Below, piece after piece: positions 17,795 to 26,517 of a DNA stretch of 64,000 nt (position 1 is its first letter; every line of letters starts with the position of its first letter). Under the pieces are notes generated by a model. The model was not told the DNA's origin, made no database searches, and saw only the letters and a list, made by a program, of their open reading frames with translations. The DNA comes from Fibrobacter sp. (lineage in GTDB: Bacteria > Fibrobacterota > Fibrobacteria > Fibrobacterales > Fibrobacteraceae): contig JAGCPZ010000068.1 in NCBI GenBank assembly GCA_017965445.1, positions 21,007-85,006 of the forward strand, in the 5' to 3' direction. The translations under genes were made by a program, and so were the position numbers.

Positions 17795-18523
17795 CTATCT
17801 TCCTACACTTAACCGGTCGATGAGGAACGAGGGCATTCCGGCCTTTTTCATGCGGTTCTGCGTCTCGCGGATGTCGTATTCCACACGGATAAGCCGCACG
17901 CACTTTGTTTCGGTATCCAGCAGGCACCAGCAGGCTCGCGGGTCGCGGTCGCGGGGCTGCCCCACGCTGCCGACGTTCACCAGCAATCGTTCCGTATTGG
18001 CAATCACGTACTCGTATTCGTCGAGAATCTTCGGAATCGCCATGGGGCGGCTTGCAATGATGACCGGGCTATGCGTATGGCCGACAAAACAGTAACGTTC
18101 CGAGAAATGGTCGAACGCGTTCAGTGCATCTTCGAGGTCCGTCACATAGACCCAATCCGCCGGGGACAATGGCGATGCATGCACAAAACAGATATCGTTT
18201 TCTTCCTGGATGTACGGGAGAGAGCGGATATAGGCTACGGATTCCTTGGACAAATGTTTCTGTGTCCATTCGACCGCCTGTTTCGCATAAGGATTGAATC
18301 CAGAACTCGTTTCGTATTTGACCGCAACGCTATCGTGGTTTCCAATCAAGCAAATATCCATGTTCTCTTTGACCAAATCGACACACTCATCAGCATCGAC
18401 ACCATATCCCACAATATCACCAAGACATACTCTCCGTTCAACGCCATTATCACGCATGGACTGGAGAACAGCCTCAAATGCGGTAGCATTGGAATGGATA
18501 TCAGAACAAATACCGTAAAGCAT
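17795..18523 (-). CDS. Calcineurin-type metallophosphoesterase
   Basis: 242 residues with the full metal-binding set: SDIHSN (D8, H10), GDIVGYG, GNHD and GHTH. It resembles the short bacterial YfcE/MJ0936-like group that acts on phosphodiesters, with no membrane segment or signal, so cytoplasmic. An upstream ATG 19 nt from a TATATTTG promoter box fits a normal start. Substrate not predictable. Confidence 0.88.
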   Translation of the reverse strand: MLYGICSDIHSNATAFEAVLQSMRDNGVERRVCLGDIVGYGVDADECVDLVKENMDICLIGNHDSVAVKYETSSGFNPYAKQAVEWTQKHLSKESVAYIRSLPYIQEENDICFVHASPLSPADWVYVTDLEDALNAFDHFSERYCFVGHTHSPVIIASRPMAIPKILDEYEYVIANTERLLVNVGSVGQPRDRDPRACWCLLDTETKCVRLIRVEYDIRETQNRMKKAGMPSFLIDRLSVGR

Positions 18524-18542
18524 GCCTGTAATTTAGAAAAAA

Positions 18543-18550
18543 CAAATATA
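18543..18550 (-). promoter_or_regulatory. TAnnTTTG promoter box of the phosphoesterase gene
   Basis: TATATTTG on the minus strand, 19 nt before the start codon. Confidence 0.5.
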
Positions 18551-18590
18551 TGTAGGCAGCCCCGCTTTACTCGCCTTACGCAAAAGTTAC

Positions 18591-18598
18591 TAAATTTA
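18591..18598 (+). promoter_or_regulatory. TAAATTTA box just before the FKBP gene
   Basis: TAAATTTA, then 7 nt, then the ATG at 18606. If it is a promoter the mRNA is leaderless or nearly so. Confidence 0.35.
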
Positions 18599-18605
18599 TG
18601 TGCGT

Positions 18606-19226
18606 ATGGTAGTCATTCAAGATAGAATGAAGGTGAGCATCGCCTACACCCTCAGAGAAGGCAGACGGATTCTCGAAGAAGTCCCAGCATCCCAACCCTT
18701 TGTATATATCCACGGATACAACAACATCATTCCTGGACTCGAAGACGCCCTAACTGGGAGACGCCTGGGAGAAAGGTTCACTGTGAATATACCGGCGAGC
18801 CTCGGATACGGAGAATACCGCAACGACCTAATCCTCACTGTTCCCAAAGAAGAACTCCGCGATGTCGGGGAACTATGGCTTGGCATGGAACTTGAAATGT
18901 TCCAGGACAACGACATGCGCGAATTCCAGTTGCCGGACACTGCCGAAGAATTTGTAAACGACCTGAATTTGGACGACGAAGACGGTCAAAACGACGGCAT
19001 CTACACCGTCAAGGAAATTCTGGAAGATTCTGTCATCGTTGACGGGAACCACCCGTTTGCGGGCAAGGACCTCGTTTTTAACGTCGAAGTTGTGGATATC
19101 GCTGAAGCGAGCTTCACCGAGCTGGAGTCCGGATTCCCGGACGAAGACGACTACGACGACAGCTACGACAGCTACGACAATCGCCTTGGCGACGATTTTG
19201 ATTCTAACGAAAGGAGATGGCACTGA
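18606..19226 (+). CDS. FKBP-type peptidyl-prolyl isomerase, SlyD-like
   Basis: 206 residues. Residues 1-140 follow the SlyD layout: KVSIAYTLREGRRILEE, then FVYIHGYNNIIPGLEDALTGRRLGE (the FKBP active-site loop), an inserted-flap domain (FTVNIPASLGYGEYRNDLILTVPKEEL), and the return VEVVDI. The C-terminal tail is highly acidic (DEDDYDDSYDSYDN) in place of SlyD's His-rich metal tail, so nickel binding is not expected. Its stop codon overlaps the rpiA start (TGATG), so the two genes are translationally coupled. Confidence 0.85.
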   Translation: MVVIQDRMKVSIAYTLREGRRILEEVPASQPFVYIHGYNNIIPGLEDALTGRRLGERFTVNIPASLGYGEYRNDLILTVPKEELRDVGELWLGMELEMFQDNDMREFQLPDTAEEFVNDLNLDDEDGQNDGIYTVKEILEDSVIVDGNHPFAGKDLVFNVEVVDIAEASFTELESGFPDEDDYDDSYDSYDNRLGDDFDSNERRWH

Positions 19227-19915
19227 TGGCTTCGATGGATGAACTCAAGAAAGCTGCAGGTGTTCGCGCTGCGGACATGATCAAGGACGGAATGACGGTC
19301 GGTCTCGGGACCGGCAGCACGGCGGCCCACATGGTGAACCGACTCGCCGAGCGCATCAAGACCGAAGGCATCCACGTCGTTGGCGTTTCGACCAGCTGGA
19401 GCACGACGCTCCAATGCCGTAGCCTCGGCATCCCGCTCAAGGAAATGGGCGAAGTCTCCCACCTCGACATGGTTATCGACGGCGCCGACGAAATCGACCC
19501 GCAGCGTAACCTCATCAAGGGCCGCGGAGCCGCGCACCTCCTCGAAAAGATAGTCGCCTCCATGACGGACAACTACGTGATTATCGCCGACTCCGGCAAG
19601 GCCGTGCAGCAGCTCGGCACCAAGTTCGCCGTACCGCTCGAAATCATCCCGGGCGCTATCGCCGTCGTCACCGAACGCGTGAAAAAACTCGGTGGCGAAG
19701 TCAAGGTGCGCATGGGAGCTCCAGGCAAGGACGGCCCGGTCATTAGCGACTCAGGCAACCTCATCGCCGATGCGAAGTTCGCCCCCATCGCAGACCCGGA
19801 CAAACTCGCCCGCGACCTCGAACATATCGTGGGCATTGTCGGTCATGGCCTGTTCATCGGCATGGCAACGAAAGTCATCCTCGCCGACGAAGCGAAAGGA
19901 TTGATAGAGTTTTAA
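19226..19915 (+). CDS. rpiA: Ribose-5-phosphate isomerase A
   Basis: 229 residues from the ATG at 19226. That start is chosen over the in-frame ATG at 19217 because AAGGAG at 19211-19216 abuts the latter but is 9 nt from the former. RpiA motifs: GLGTGSTAAHMVNRLAER, VIDGADEIDPQRNLIKGRGAAHLLEKI (catalytic Asp and Glu region), SGKAVQQLG. It interconverts ribose-5-phosphate and ribulose-5-phosphate in the pentose phosphate pathway. Coupled to the FKBP gene and ended by a hairpin terminator. Confidence 0.96.
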   Translation: MASMDELKKAAGVRAADMIKDGMTVGLGTGSTAAHMVNRLAERIKTEGIHVVGVSTSWSTTLQCRSLGIPLKEMGEVSHLDMVIDGADEIDPQRNLIKGRGAAHLLEKIVASMTDNYVIIADSGKAVQQLGTKFAVPLEIIPGAIAVVTERVKKLGGEVKVRMGAPGKDGPVISDSGNLIADAKFAPIADPDKLARDLEHIVGIVGHGLFIGMATKVILADEAKGLIEF

Positions 19916-19970
19916 TATTAAGTTATTAGTTAATAGATACTAGTTACTAGTGATTGCAATAAGGACTCAT

Positions 19971-20003
19971 TGAAAAAGGCTCCCCGCAGGGAGTCCTTTT
20001 CAA
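19971..20003. terminator. Terminator between convergent rpiA and epimerase gene
   Basis: AAAAAGGcTCCC-cgca-GGGAgtCCTTTT stem with T-rich flank. Confidence 0.75.
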
Positions 20004-20038
20004 TATCCTAGAACCTGTAACCAGAAAACGATCACCTA

Positions 20039-20959
20039 TTACGCGTTCTCAAATGTCCAGCGGATGTGTTCATCCAAGAATTCATGGGCATCAAAGGCGA
20101 GATTGAAATAGTCTTTGATTTTTTGAACGCTGTAGAGCATGGGATCATCGCCCCAGCCCGTGTCAACTTCCACGATTTTCGACTTGCAGCCAGGCTTGAG
20201 GGCAATCATCTTTTCGGCAATTTCTTTCCAGCTAATCCATTCGGAACCAAGTCCGAGGAAGATTTCTTCGTTCAGGTCCGATTCCAGCAATTTCATATAA
20301 ATTTCAGCTTGCTGCGAAGCGTGGATAAATTGCGTGCCATCGTTCTTGATAATTTGTATGTCACGGTCTTCCTTGACGGCGTAAGCCATTTCAAAGAAAC
20401 GGCGGTCCGGCTGCGAACAGCCATCGGGAAAAGCAGGATTCCCGAACGTATAGCCCGGACGGATGATGTTGCGCTTCATCGTCACTTGCGGGAACTGGCT
20501 CCCGAAGCCATGACTGAAACCGAGCACAAAAGCCTCGCCCGCCGCCTTGGTCGCGCCATAAAGGTCTATCGGCAAATTGCTCGTCGATTCGCGCATTTCA
20601 GAACGCACACGTCCCATAGCCGCCGTACTGCTGGTATAAATAAATTTCTTGCAACCGGCACGTGCAGCCATTTCCAAAAGAGTAATCGTCGCACGAGTGT
20701 CGTTCATGAGCATCGCACTCGGGGTATCGCCCCAACCGAGAGCCACGTGAATGCAGGCATCACAGCCAACGAGTCCCGCGTCCATTTTTTCGAAATCCGT
20801 CAATGCGGCTTCGACAAACGTTACATTCGGATTCGACCTCAAAGTCGGAACCTTGTTCGGGTGGCGTGTCGCAACAACGACTTCATGTCCACATGCCAAA
20901 AGGGCCTTGACCACATAATGCCCAATAAAGCCGGTTCCACCCGTAACAAAGACTCGCAT
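20039..20959 (-). CDS. NAD(P)-dependent epimerase/dehydratase (extended SDR)
   Basis: 306 residues with the nucleotide-binding GGTGFIGHYVVKALL at the N-terminus and the catalytic YxxxK as YGATKAAGE, preceded by the Ser/Thr block FIYTSSTAAMG. Cytoplasmic. The family converts nucleotide sugars or related ketones and alcohols; neighbouring genes give no pathway. Ribosome site GGAG before the ATG at 20959. Confidence 0.85.
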   Translation of the reverse strand: MRVFVTGGTGFIGHYVVKALLACGHEVVVATRHPNKVPTLRSNPNVTFVEAALTDFEKMDAGLVGCDACIHVALGWGDTPSAMLMNDTRATITLLEMAARAGCKKFIYTSSTAAMGRVRSEMRESTSNLPIDLYGATKAAGEAFVLGFSHGFGSQFPQVTMKRNIIRPGYTFGNPAFPDGCSQPDRRFFEMAYAVKEDRDIQIIKNDGTQFIHASQQAEIYMKLLESDLNEEIFLGLGSEWISWKEIAEKMIALKPGCKSKIVEVDTGWGDDPMLYSVQKIKDYFNLAFDAHEFLDEHIRWTFENA

Positions 20960-21195
20960 ATTATCTCCTTTTTATCACGTGCTCTTCAATATAGATTATA
21001 TCACATAGTTCCGGCAAGAAAATAATAGTTTAATTTGCAGATTTTATACACTCTCAAAAGTTAGATAGCTCAAAGCCCCCACTCCAAACCTCTCATCTTT
21101 GTTCATTCGCTTTATGCAGTTGTCGTCTCTTCTCTCGTCTCTCCACACTCCTCTCTATTTACTAGATTAAACACAAAGATTTTAAAGAGGTTTTT

Positions 21196-22230
21196 ATGTC
21201 TCGTTTACGCGTTTTGGTTTTGATGGGCGGTCCATCTACTGAACATGATGTTTCTGTCGTCAGCGGCACCGGCGTTGTGCGCGCCATGGATCCGGAAAAG
21301 TACAACATCCACCCCGTGCTCATCGATAAAGACGGCACTTGGCATTGGTCTTCCCGCGAACTCTCTCCGTACCAGAAAACGAATTTTTCCGTCAACTATT
21401 TCCATAGTCTTGAAGGAACAGCAGCAAACAAGAAGAAATCCCCGGCGCTTTCGGAACTTCCGTCTGCCGATATCGCGTTCCTTGCGTTGCACGGCAAATG
21501 GGGCGAAGACGGCCACATCCAGGCGATGCTCGAAAACTGGAATATTCCATACACGGGCTGCGGTCTCCTCGCTTCGGCCTTGGCAATGGACAAAATCAAG
21601 ACGAAAGAAATCTACCGCGCCAACAACATCCCGACTCCGCCATACCGCGTCATCTGGAAGCACGATTTTACCGGTGACACCCTCGTGAACGTCTCGGATG
21701 AACTCGGATTTCCATTGGTCATCAAGGACCCGCTGGGAGGTTCTTCCATCGGCATCGGCATAGCAAAGAATCTTGACGAAGCCGGAAAAATTGCTCAGGA
21801 CTTGTTCAAGGATACGAACCGCCTGCTCTGCGAAAAGTTCATCGCCGGCGGCGAAGCCAGCTGCGGCTACATCGAAGGCGAAAAGCCTTTGCCGCCCACC
21901 GAAATGCGCATGACGACCCGCGAATACTTCGACTTTGAAGCGAAGTACAACGGCGAATGCCAAGAAGTCACTCCGGCAGAATTTGCACCGGAACTCACCG
22001 CACGCATCCAGGAACTCGTGAAAAACGCCCATTACGCTTTGGGCGGCGCGGGCTACAGCCGCACGGATGTCCGCATCACCAAGGACGGTGAACTATTCGC
22101 CATTGAAACGAATACGCTCCCGGGCATGACTCCGACGTCGCTGTTGCCGCAACAGGCTGCTTGCGTCGGCATCACCTACAGCCAGCTTATCGACCTCATC
22201 ATCGACAAGAGCCTGGAGATAAAGCGTTAA
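21196..22230 (+). CDS. ddl: D-alanine--D-alanine ligase
   Basis: 344 residues. Motifs of the ATP-grasp Ddl family: VLMGGPSTEHDVSVVSG at the N-terminus, then FLALHGKWGEDGHIQAMLE and YTGCGLLASALAMDK, then PLVIKDPLGGSSIGIGIA (ATP-grasp loop) and YSRTDVRI ... AIETNTLPGMTPTSLLPQQA (metal and product site). It makes the D-Ala-D-Ala dipeptide for peptidoglycan. AGAGG lies 5 nt before the ATG. The 236-bp upstream gap has pyrimidine-rich tracts (CGTCTCTTCTCTCGTCTCTCC), the complement of the GACGAGAGA repeat. Confidence 0.96.
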   Translation: MSRLRVLVLMGGPSTEHDVSVVSGTGVVRAMDPEKYNIHPVLIDKDGTWHWSSRELSPYQKTNFSVNYFHSLEGTAANKKKSPALSELPSADIAFLALHGKWGEDGHIQAMLENWNIPYTGCGLLASALAMDKIKTKEIYRANNIPTPPYRVIWKHDFTGDTLVNVSDELGFPLVIKDPLGGSSIGIGIAKNLDEAGKIAQDLFKDTNRLLCEKFIAGGEASCGYIEGEKPLPPTEMRMTTREYFDFEAKYNGECQEVTPAEFAPELTARIQELVKNAHYALGGAGYSRTDVRITKDGELFAIETNTLPGMTPTSLLPQQAACVGITYSQLIDLIIDKSLEIKR

Positions 22231-22425
22231 GCCGCTTCGCGGCTTTGGGCTATGAGGTATGAGCGCGGACCTTACGGTCCTATGAGGTATGAGTTTTTTA
22301 ACTCTTAGCCCAAGCCTCAAAGCGGAGCGAGCCGAGAGGCACAACGTGCCGACCCCATACCCAAAATTCAAAAAGCCGGGCAATCAACCAACAACCAATG
22401 ACTATTGACCAACGACTATTGACCA
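22231..22425. repeat. Variable-stem hairpin repeats and ACCAATGAC repeats between ddl and tsaB
   Basis: Stems GCCGC-ttc-GCGGC (22231-22243), GGACC-ttac-GGTCC (22267-22280) and, in reverse orientation, GGCAC-aac-GTGCC (22338-22350) sit in TATGAGGTATGAG-type flanks. From 22390 on, units such as ACTATTGACCAACG run into the tsaB start codon. Confidence 0.7.
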
Positions 22426-23058
22426 ATGACCAACTTCGACTTAATAGTAGATACCTCCCGCAAGGGAATTTCGATGGCACTTTGTGCGGACTCCGTTTAC
22501 GAAGAAATCGTGGAACCGACAGGCAAAGGCGAAATTCTAAGCGCTAGCTTGGACTCGCTATTGAACAAAGTCGGAGCAACGCTCGATGACGTAAAGCGAG
22601 TCATGGTGACAGTCGGTCCGGGTTCGTTCAGCGGACTGCGCACGGGAGTTGCGTTCTGCCAAGGGCTTTGCTTTAGCGGCAAGCGCAACCTATATGGCGT
22701 AACGACGTTGCAGGCACTCGCCTGTTTTTCGGGAGTCGCCGACAACGATACGGCGGTCGTCATCCGTGCACGCAACGGATTCTGGTACTTGCGGTTGGAT
22801 GGCATCGAAAGCTTTATCGAAACCGCAGAAATTGTTGAACGGCTCAAGGCTAGTTCCGTGAAGAACGCCGTCGTCGATGCGGCTGCATTCGCCGACGAAA
22901 CGCTCACTGCAATTTTCAAGGACAAGGGAATTGCAACAACGCTCGATACGGACAAGCCGCTCAGCATGTGGTCTCCGCTTTTTGAAACGGTAAAGCCTTC
23001 GCTTATTCAAGAAGCGAACTACATCCAGCCATCGTACTTCGAGAAGTTGAGTAAGTAG
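22426..23058 (+). CDS. tsaB: tRNA threonylcarbamoyladenosine biosynthesis protein TsaB
   Basis: 210 residues. DLIVDTSRKGISMALC is the first ASKHA strand, and VTVGPGSFSGLRTGVAFCQGL is the diagnostic TsaB block (usually GPGSFTGLR). TsaB scaffolds TsaD for the t6A37 modification of ANN-decoding tRNAs. The start codon lies within an intergenic-type repeat (CCAATGACCAAC), so the first three codons come from it, and the stop codon lies at the edge of AGTAGGA repeats. rimI follows after 153 bp, the usual pairing. Confidence 0.93.
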   Translation: MTNFDLIVDTSRKGISMALCADSVYEEIVEPTGKGEILSASLDSLLNKVGATLDDVKRVMVTVGPGSFSGLRTGVAFCQGLCFSGKRNLYGVTTLQALACFSGVADNDTAVVIRARNGFWYLRLDGIESFIETAEIVERLKASSVKNAVVDAAAFADETLTAIFKDKGIATTLDTDKPLSMWSPLFETVKPSLIQEANYIQPSYFEKLSK

Positions 23059-23118
23059 TAGGAAGTAGGAAGTAGGAAGTAGGCAGTAGGAAGTAGGCGG
23101 TAGACTGTAGACTGTTGA
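23055..23118 (+). repeat. AGTAGGA minisatellite tract after tsaB
   Basis: About seven units of the AGTAGGA / AGTAGGC type followed by TAGACTG twice. The tsaB stop codon TAG is its first part. Confidence 0.75.
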
Positions 23119-23133
23119 AAACAAGAAGAATGC

Positions 23134-23172
23134 GTCATTCTGAACGAAACGAAGTGGAGTGAAGAATCCAGT
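23134..23172 (+). repeat. GTCATTCTGAAC...GAAGAATCCAGT element
   Basis: GTCATTCTGAACGAAACG and GAAGAATCCAGT flank a variable centre. Relative of the elements at 14585, 42531, 50331 and 52611. Confidence 0.7.
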
Positions 23173-23211
23173 AAAGTCTTGTAATTAGAGGTGCATAAAA
23201 AGGAATCACAA

Positions 23212-23682
23212 ATGCAAATTCGCAAGATGACAGAAAATGATTTGCCAAAAGTTCTCGAACTGCAACGGGAACTGGCGTTTCAGGATTGGAACGAGAAACA
23301 GTTCCTGTCCGAAATTCGCGCAAGCTATGCTTGTTGCGTCGTCTGCGAATCTTTAAGAACAACGGATGGTAGCGTCCCAGACGGAATTCCCAACGGGACA
23401 CTCTTGGGCTATGCCATATTCCACTTGGTGGGACCGGACTCCGAACTGCTGAGCATCGCCACCCGCGAATCGGAACAGCGCAAAGGCATCGGCTCACAGC
23501 TTTTAAATGCAGGCCTTGCGCAGTTGACAGCCGATGACCAATGTTTTTTAGAAGTCCGCAACGGAAACGCCAAGGCACGCGCATTCTACGAGAAACATGG
23601 ATTCAAGCTGTACAATGTCCGTAAGAAATACTACGCCGACGGCGAAGACGCTGCCTTGTATAAATTTTCACCAACACGATAG
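23212..23682 (+). CDS. rimI: Ribosomal-protein-alanine N-acetyltransferase RimI-like
   Basis: 156 residues from the ATG at 23212, chosen because AAAAAGGA lies 8 nt upstream; a GTG at 23191 is in frame but lacks a site. GNAT fold: IRKMTENDLPKVLELQ at the start, acetyl-CoA loop RESEQRKGIGSQLLNAG, and LEVRNGNAKARAFYEKHGFKLYNVRKKYY, which is the RimI-type C-terminus. RimI acetylates the N-terminus of ribosomal protein S18. Placed after tsaB as in many bacteria. The loop between 45 and 60 is somewhat longer than usual. Confidence 0.9.
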   Translation: MQIRKMTENDLPKVLELQRELAFQDWNEKQFLSEIRASYACCVVCESLRTTDGSVPDGIPNGTLLGYAIFHLVGPDSELLSIATRESEQRKGIGSQLLNAGLAQLTADDQCFLEVRNGNAKARAFYEKHGFKLYNVRKKYYADGEDAALYKFSPTR

Positions 23683-23694
23683 CAGGTAATTACT

Positions 23695-24708
23695 TTGTCA
23701 AATATTCTAAAATCCGACAAAAAGGATAGCCGTAAAAAAAAGAATTTCAGTTTGGGCATCGGCCTCCTGATTTTATTCGTCATCGCCGTCTTCACGTACT
23801 TCGTATTTGAAAAAAGCGGACACTGGCTTGTAGAAGACGACGAGTTTGAACACGTCAAATGGGTAGCCGTTCTCGACGGACAAACTGCCGACCTCGAACG
23901 CAGCGACTATGTTGCAAACCTCTTGAAAGAAGGCATTGCAGATTCCGTTCTCATTCTCGGGCGACGTGCTTTCCGCGACCGTAGCAATTCCGAATTCTAC
24001 GCCGAAGACTTCATGAGACTCGGCTCATTCGACAGCAACGCAGTCTTTCTCGTCCCGCACAACGACCCCTCCACCATCAGCGAAGCGTACTCGCTCATTC
24101 CATGGCTCAAAAAACACGAAGCCGATACGGTTCTGCTCATCACCGGAGCATCGGCGACTTACCGCGTCAAGAGAATTTTCCAAAAGCTTTCGGGCAACAG
24201 CCCCGTTTACCTGACCAAGGATATTCACCACGTCACCTACAATCCCAAATGCTGGTACAGCAACCGTGAATCCCGCAAAGGTTGGCTTATCGGATGGGCC
24301 TCTCTTATCGCTTCTTACTTTGACCTGTTCAACGCCGACACGCTTGAAGCCGCCGATTCATCCTATTACAAGCCAATTCGTTCCTATGCAGAATACAAAC
24401 GCGATGTCCGCGCCAACGTCAATTTGCAAAAACTCCTTCCGAAGATTGAAGACAAGATAAAAAACGAATCTGAAAAAGATGCAATGAAGGATTCGACGAC
24501 AGCTCCAGAAAAAGTTCAAGTCAAGGAACCTGCAAAAGAAAGTGCCAAGGAAGCCGTAAAGGATGCGGCCAAAGAAAAGGAAAAAGAAAAAGCTGCCGAA
24601 AAAGCACCAAGCGCCCCGAAAGGTGCGGTAAAAGAAACGAAAAAGGACGCGGTCAAGGAGCCTGCAAAGGCACCCGCTAAAGCCAAGGCGCCCAGTACAA
24701 AGAAATAG
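23695..24708 (+). CDS. DUF218/YdcF-like membrane protein with Lys/Ala-rich tail
   Basis: 337 residues from a TTG start with AGG 8 nt upstream, 12 bp after rimI. A basic N-terminus precedes one transmembrane helix (about residues 19-39). Residues about 55-215 fit the DUF218 (SanA/ElyC/YdcF) fold: WVAVLDGQTADLERSDYVANLLKEG, VLILGRRAFRDRS, then a distal TVLLITGASATYRVKRIFQK. DUF218 proteins act in envelope biogenesis. The last 80 residues are low-complexity Lys/Ala/Glu/Pro repeats (KEPAKESAKEAVKD), likely disordered. Moderate confidence in the family. Confidence 0.65.
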   Translation: MSNILKSDKKDSRKKKNFSLGIGLLILFVIAVFTYFVFEKSGHWLVEDDEFEHVKWVAVLDGQTADLERSDYVANLLKEGIADSVLILGRRAFRDRSNSEFYAEDFMRLGSFDSNAVFLVPHNDPSTISEAYSLIPWLKKHEADTVLLITGASATYRVKRIFQKLSGNSPVYLTKDIHHVTYNPKCWYSNRESRKGWLIGWASLIASYFDLFNADTLEAADSSYYKPIRSYAEYKRDVRANVNLQKLLPKIEDKIKNESEKDAMKDSTTAPEKVQVKEPAKESAKEAVKDAAKEKEKEKAAEKAPSAPKGAVKETKKDAVKEPAKAPAKAKAPSTKK

Positions 24709-24709
24709 C

Positions 24710-26353
24710 TCAAGTTCCAGACAACAGCAATAACGCGGCCGTCAGCGGAGCACTCCAATTTATCGCGACCTCGTTACTAGCAAAAGAGCACTGCTCATCG
24801 GCGTAAGACATTCCGCGGGCATTTCCGAGATAATGCGGATGCCGATGCGTATCCTGCCGATCTTCGTTAATGCCACCGACAACAAGCCCGGGTACCGATT
24901 CAACAACGTTGTCCGAATGGCTGATGCGATGATGCGGGAACTTCGGGGAACTCCACGCAGAGCCCGTCACAAAGCTCACATCGACGGGATTCATGCCGTA
25001 AACAAACTTAATTTGTTCCAAAGCCGCGGTACGATACTTGGAATCATTAAACCAAATATATACCAGATAAAGAGTCAGCGCATGGTTCGCGATGTCGCCA
25101 TTACTCCCCCAAATGAACTTGCGGATTGAAAGTCCATACGGGTCTATCGCGCACAAATTAAGAATTTCCTCGGCGGTATATTTAAACGCCATCCGGGCTT
25201 TTTCCGTCCATTCGCATTCCATGGTCGCAAGTGCGAACCAAGCCAAGTTCTGGGTCGAGCGCCATTGCAACCCGTACGTCGGTAAATACGATTCCATATC
25301 CGCAGGAATTTGGCGTTCAATCCGTGCACACAGATCTGCCCATTCCGTTCCGCATTTCAGTTCACGGTAAAGCATCGCCCGTGCCCAGAAAAAGTCATCC
25401 CCCAAGTCGGGGTCTCCATATCCACCACTGCCTTCCGTATTGTGCGGCCAATCCACATCAGGATTTTTTTCGGCCCACAAGTATGCACGAACGCCCGCAT
25501 CCAAGCACTTGGACGCAAACGCCTCATCGACATCCGCAAAAACGTGATGCGCTTGCGCCAGCGCCCCTGCAAAATTCAATGTCGAAGATGTCGATTTCCC
25601 GAGAATATAGCGTTTCTGCAAAGCATCCGATTCTGTCGGAGTCACAAAGCCATCCCAACGGTACGGTGTCACCTTGAAAAAAACGCCGCCATCGTCATCC
25701 TGCATCCGCAAGAAAAATTCCAGTTCAAAACGAACCTCGTCCAACAAACTCGCAGGCTGTTCAAACGAAGCGGAAAAACCCGCACCGCCGACAAATGCAG
25801 AATTCTTGCGCAATTCGCAAGCAAGCATCAATGTTGCAACACTCACGCCGCCATTCACGATGTACTTGCCATAATCACCGGCATCGTACCAGCCACCATG
25901 AGCGTTCCAAAATCCTGCACGGTTCATTGTCGGATGGAACTCCAGCTTATCATCCAAATGCGCAGCCGGACGTGCCCAAGCCCCAGCAAACTGTTCCGGC
26001 AAATCCACACCGCTCCGCTGATAATAGAACGACTTGATATTCGCCCGAACTTCACGAGAAAGCCATTCATCCGAGATTTCAAACAAATGCGATTCAGCAT
26101 TGAAATCGGTCAGAGAAATCTGGTATTGCCCAGGTTCAGTCACTGCTGAAAAATCACCCTTATATAGGATTTCGCCCGTATATTCACAGTAACGGAATTT
26201 TTCAGCAATTCCTTCATAAACAACATTTGATGCCGAATCCAAAACTTTAAACTTAACAACTAAAAAATTCGGATTTTCAGAAAAACCGATCAAGAAGTTT
26301 TTCGTATCGGCAGGGGTATATCCCGGATGGCAATAATGAATTGTCGCATTCAT
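24710..26353 (-). CDS. Glycoside hydrolase family 9 with N-terminal Ig domain, no signal peptide
   Basis: 547 residues. Residues 1-95 form the cellulase N-terminal Ig-like domain. Residues 100-547 are a GH9 barrel: GGWYDAGDYGKYIVNGG holds the catalytic base Asp (D157/D160), FPHHRISHSDN the conserved His block, and SNEVAINWSAPLT the acid Glu (about E528). Both catalytic positions are kept, so activity on beta-1,4-glucan oligomers is expected. No signal peptide or lipobox is present (starts MNATIHYCHPGYT), which points to a cytoplasmic cellodextrinase. No good ribosome site; its stop is 2 bp from the convergent DUF218 gene. Confidence 0.9.
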   Translation of the reverse strand: MNATIHYCHPGYTPADTKNFLIGFSENPNFLVVKFKVLDSASNVVYEGIAEKFRYCEYTGEILYKGDFSAVTEPGQYQISLTDFNAESHLFEISDEWLSREVRANIKSFYYQRSGVDLPEQFAGAWARPAAHLDDKLEFHPTMNRAGFWNAHGGWYDAGDYGKYIVNGGVSVATLMLACELRKNSAFVGGAGFSASFEQPASLLDEVRFELEFFLRMQDDDGGVFFKVTPYRWDGFVTPTESDALQKRYILGKSTSSTLNFAGALAQAHHVFADVDEAFASKCLDAGVRAYLWAEKNPDVDWPHNTEGSGGYGDPDLGDDFFWARAMLYRELKCGTEWADLCARIERQIPADMESYLPTYGLQWRSTQNLAWFALATMECEWTEKARMAFKYTAEEILNLCAIDPYGLSIRKFIWGSNGDIANHALTLYLVYIWFNDSKYRTAALEQIKFVYGMNPVDVSFVTGSAWSSPKFPHHRISHSDNVVESVPGLVVGGINEDRQDTHRHPHYLGNARGMSYADEQCSFASNEVAINWSAPLTAALLLLSGT

Positions 26354-26517
26354 GCTCCAAGAATAACTTTTTTTTGCCCAAATCGGATAAAAAAAAGCAA
26401 TATTCCCCGTTTACCGCAGAATACAGACACAATTTGTAAAACCCATCTTTCCAATTAACAACCTTGTTGAAGAGTTTGTTACACACTATTCTTACAATTA
26501 TATTTAGATTTTATTCT

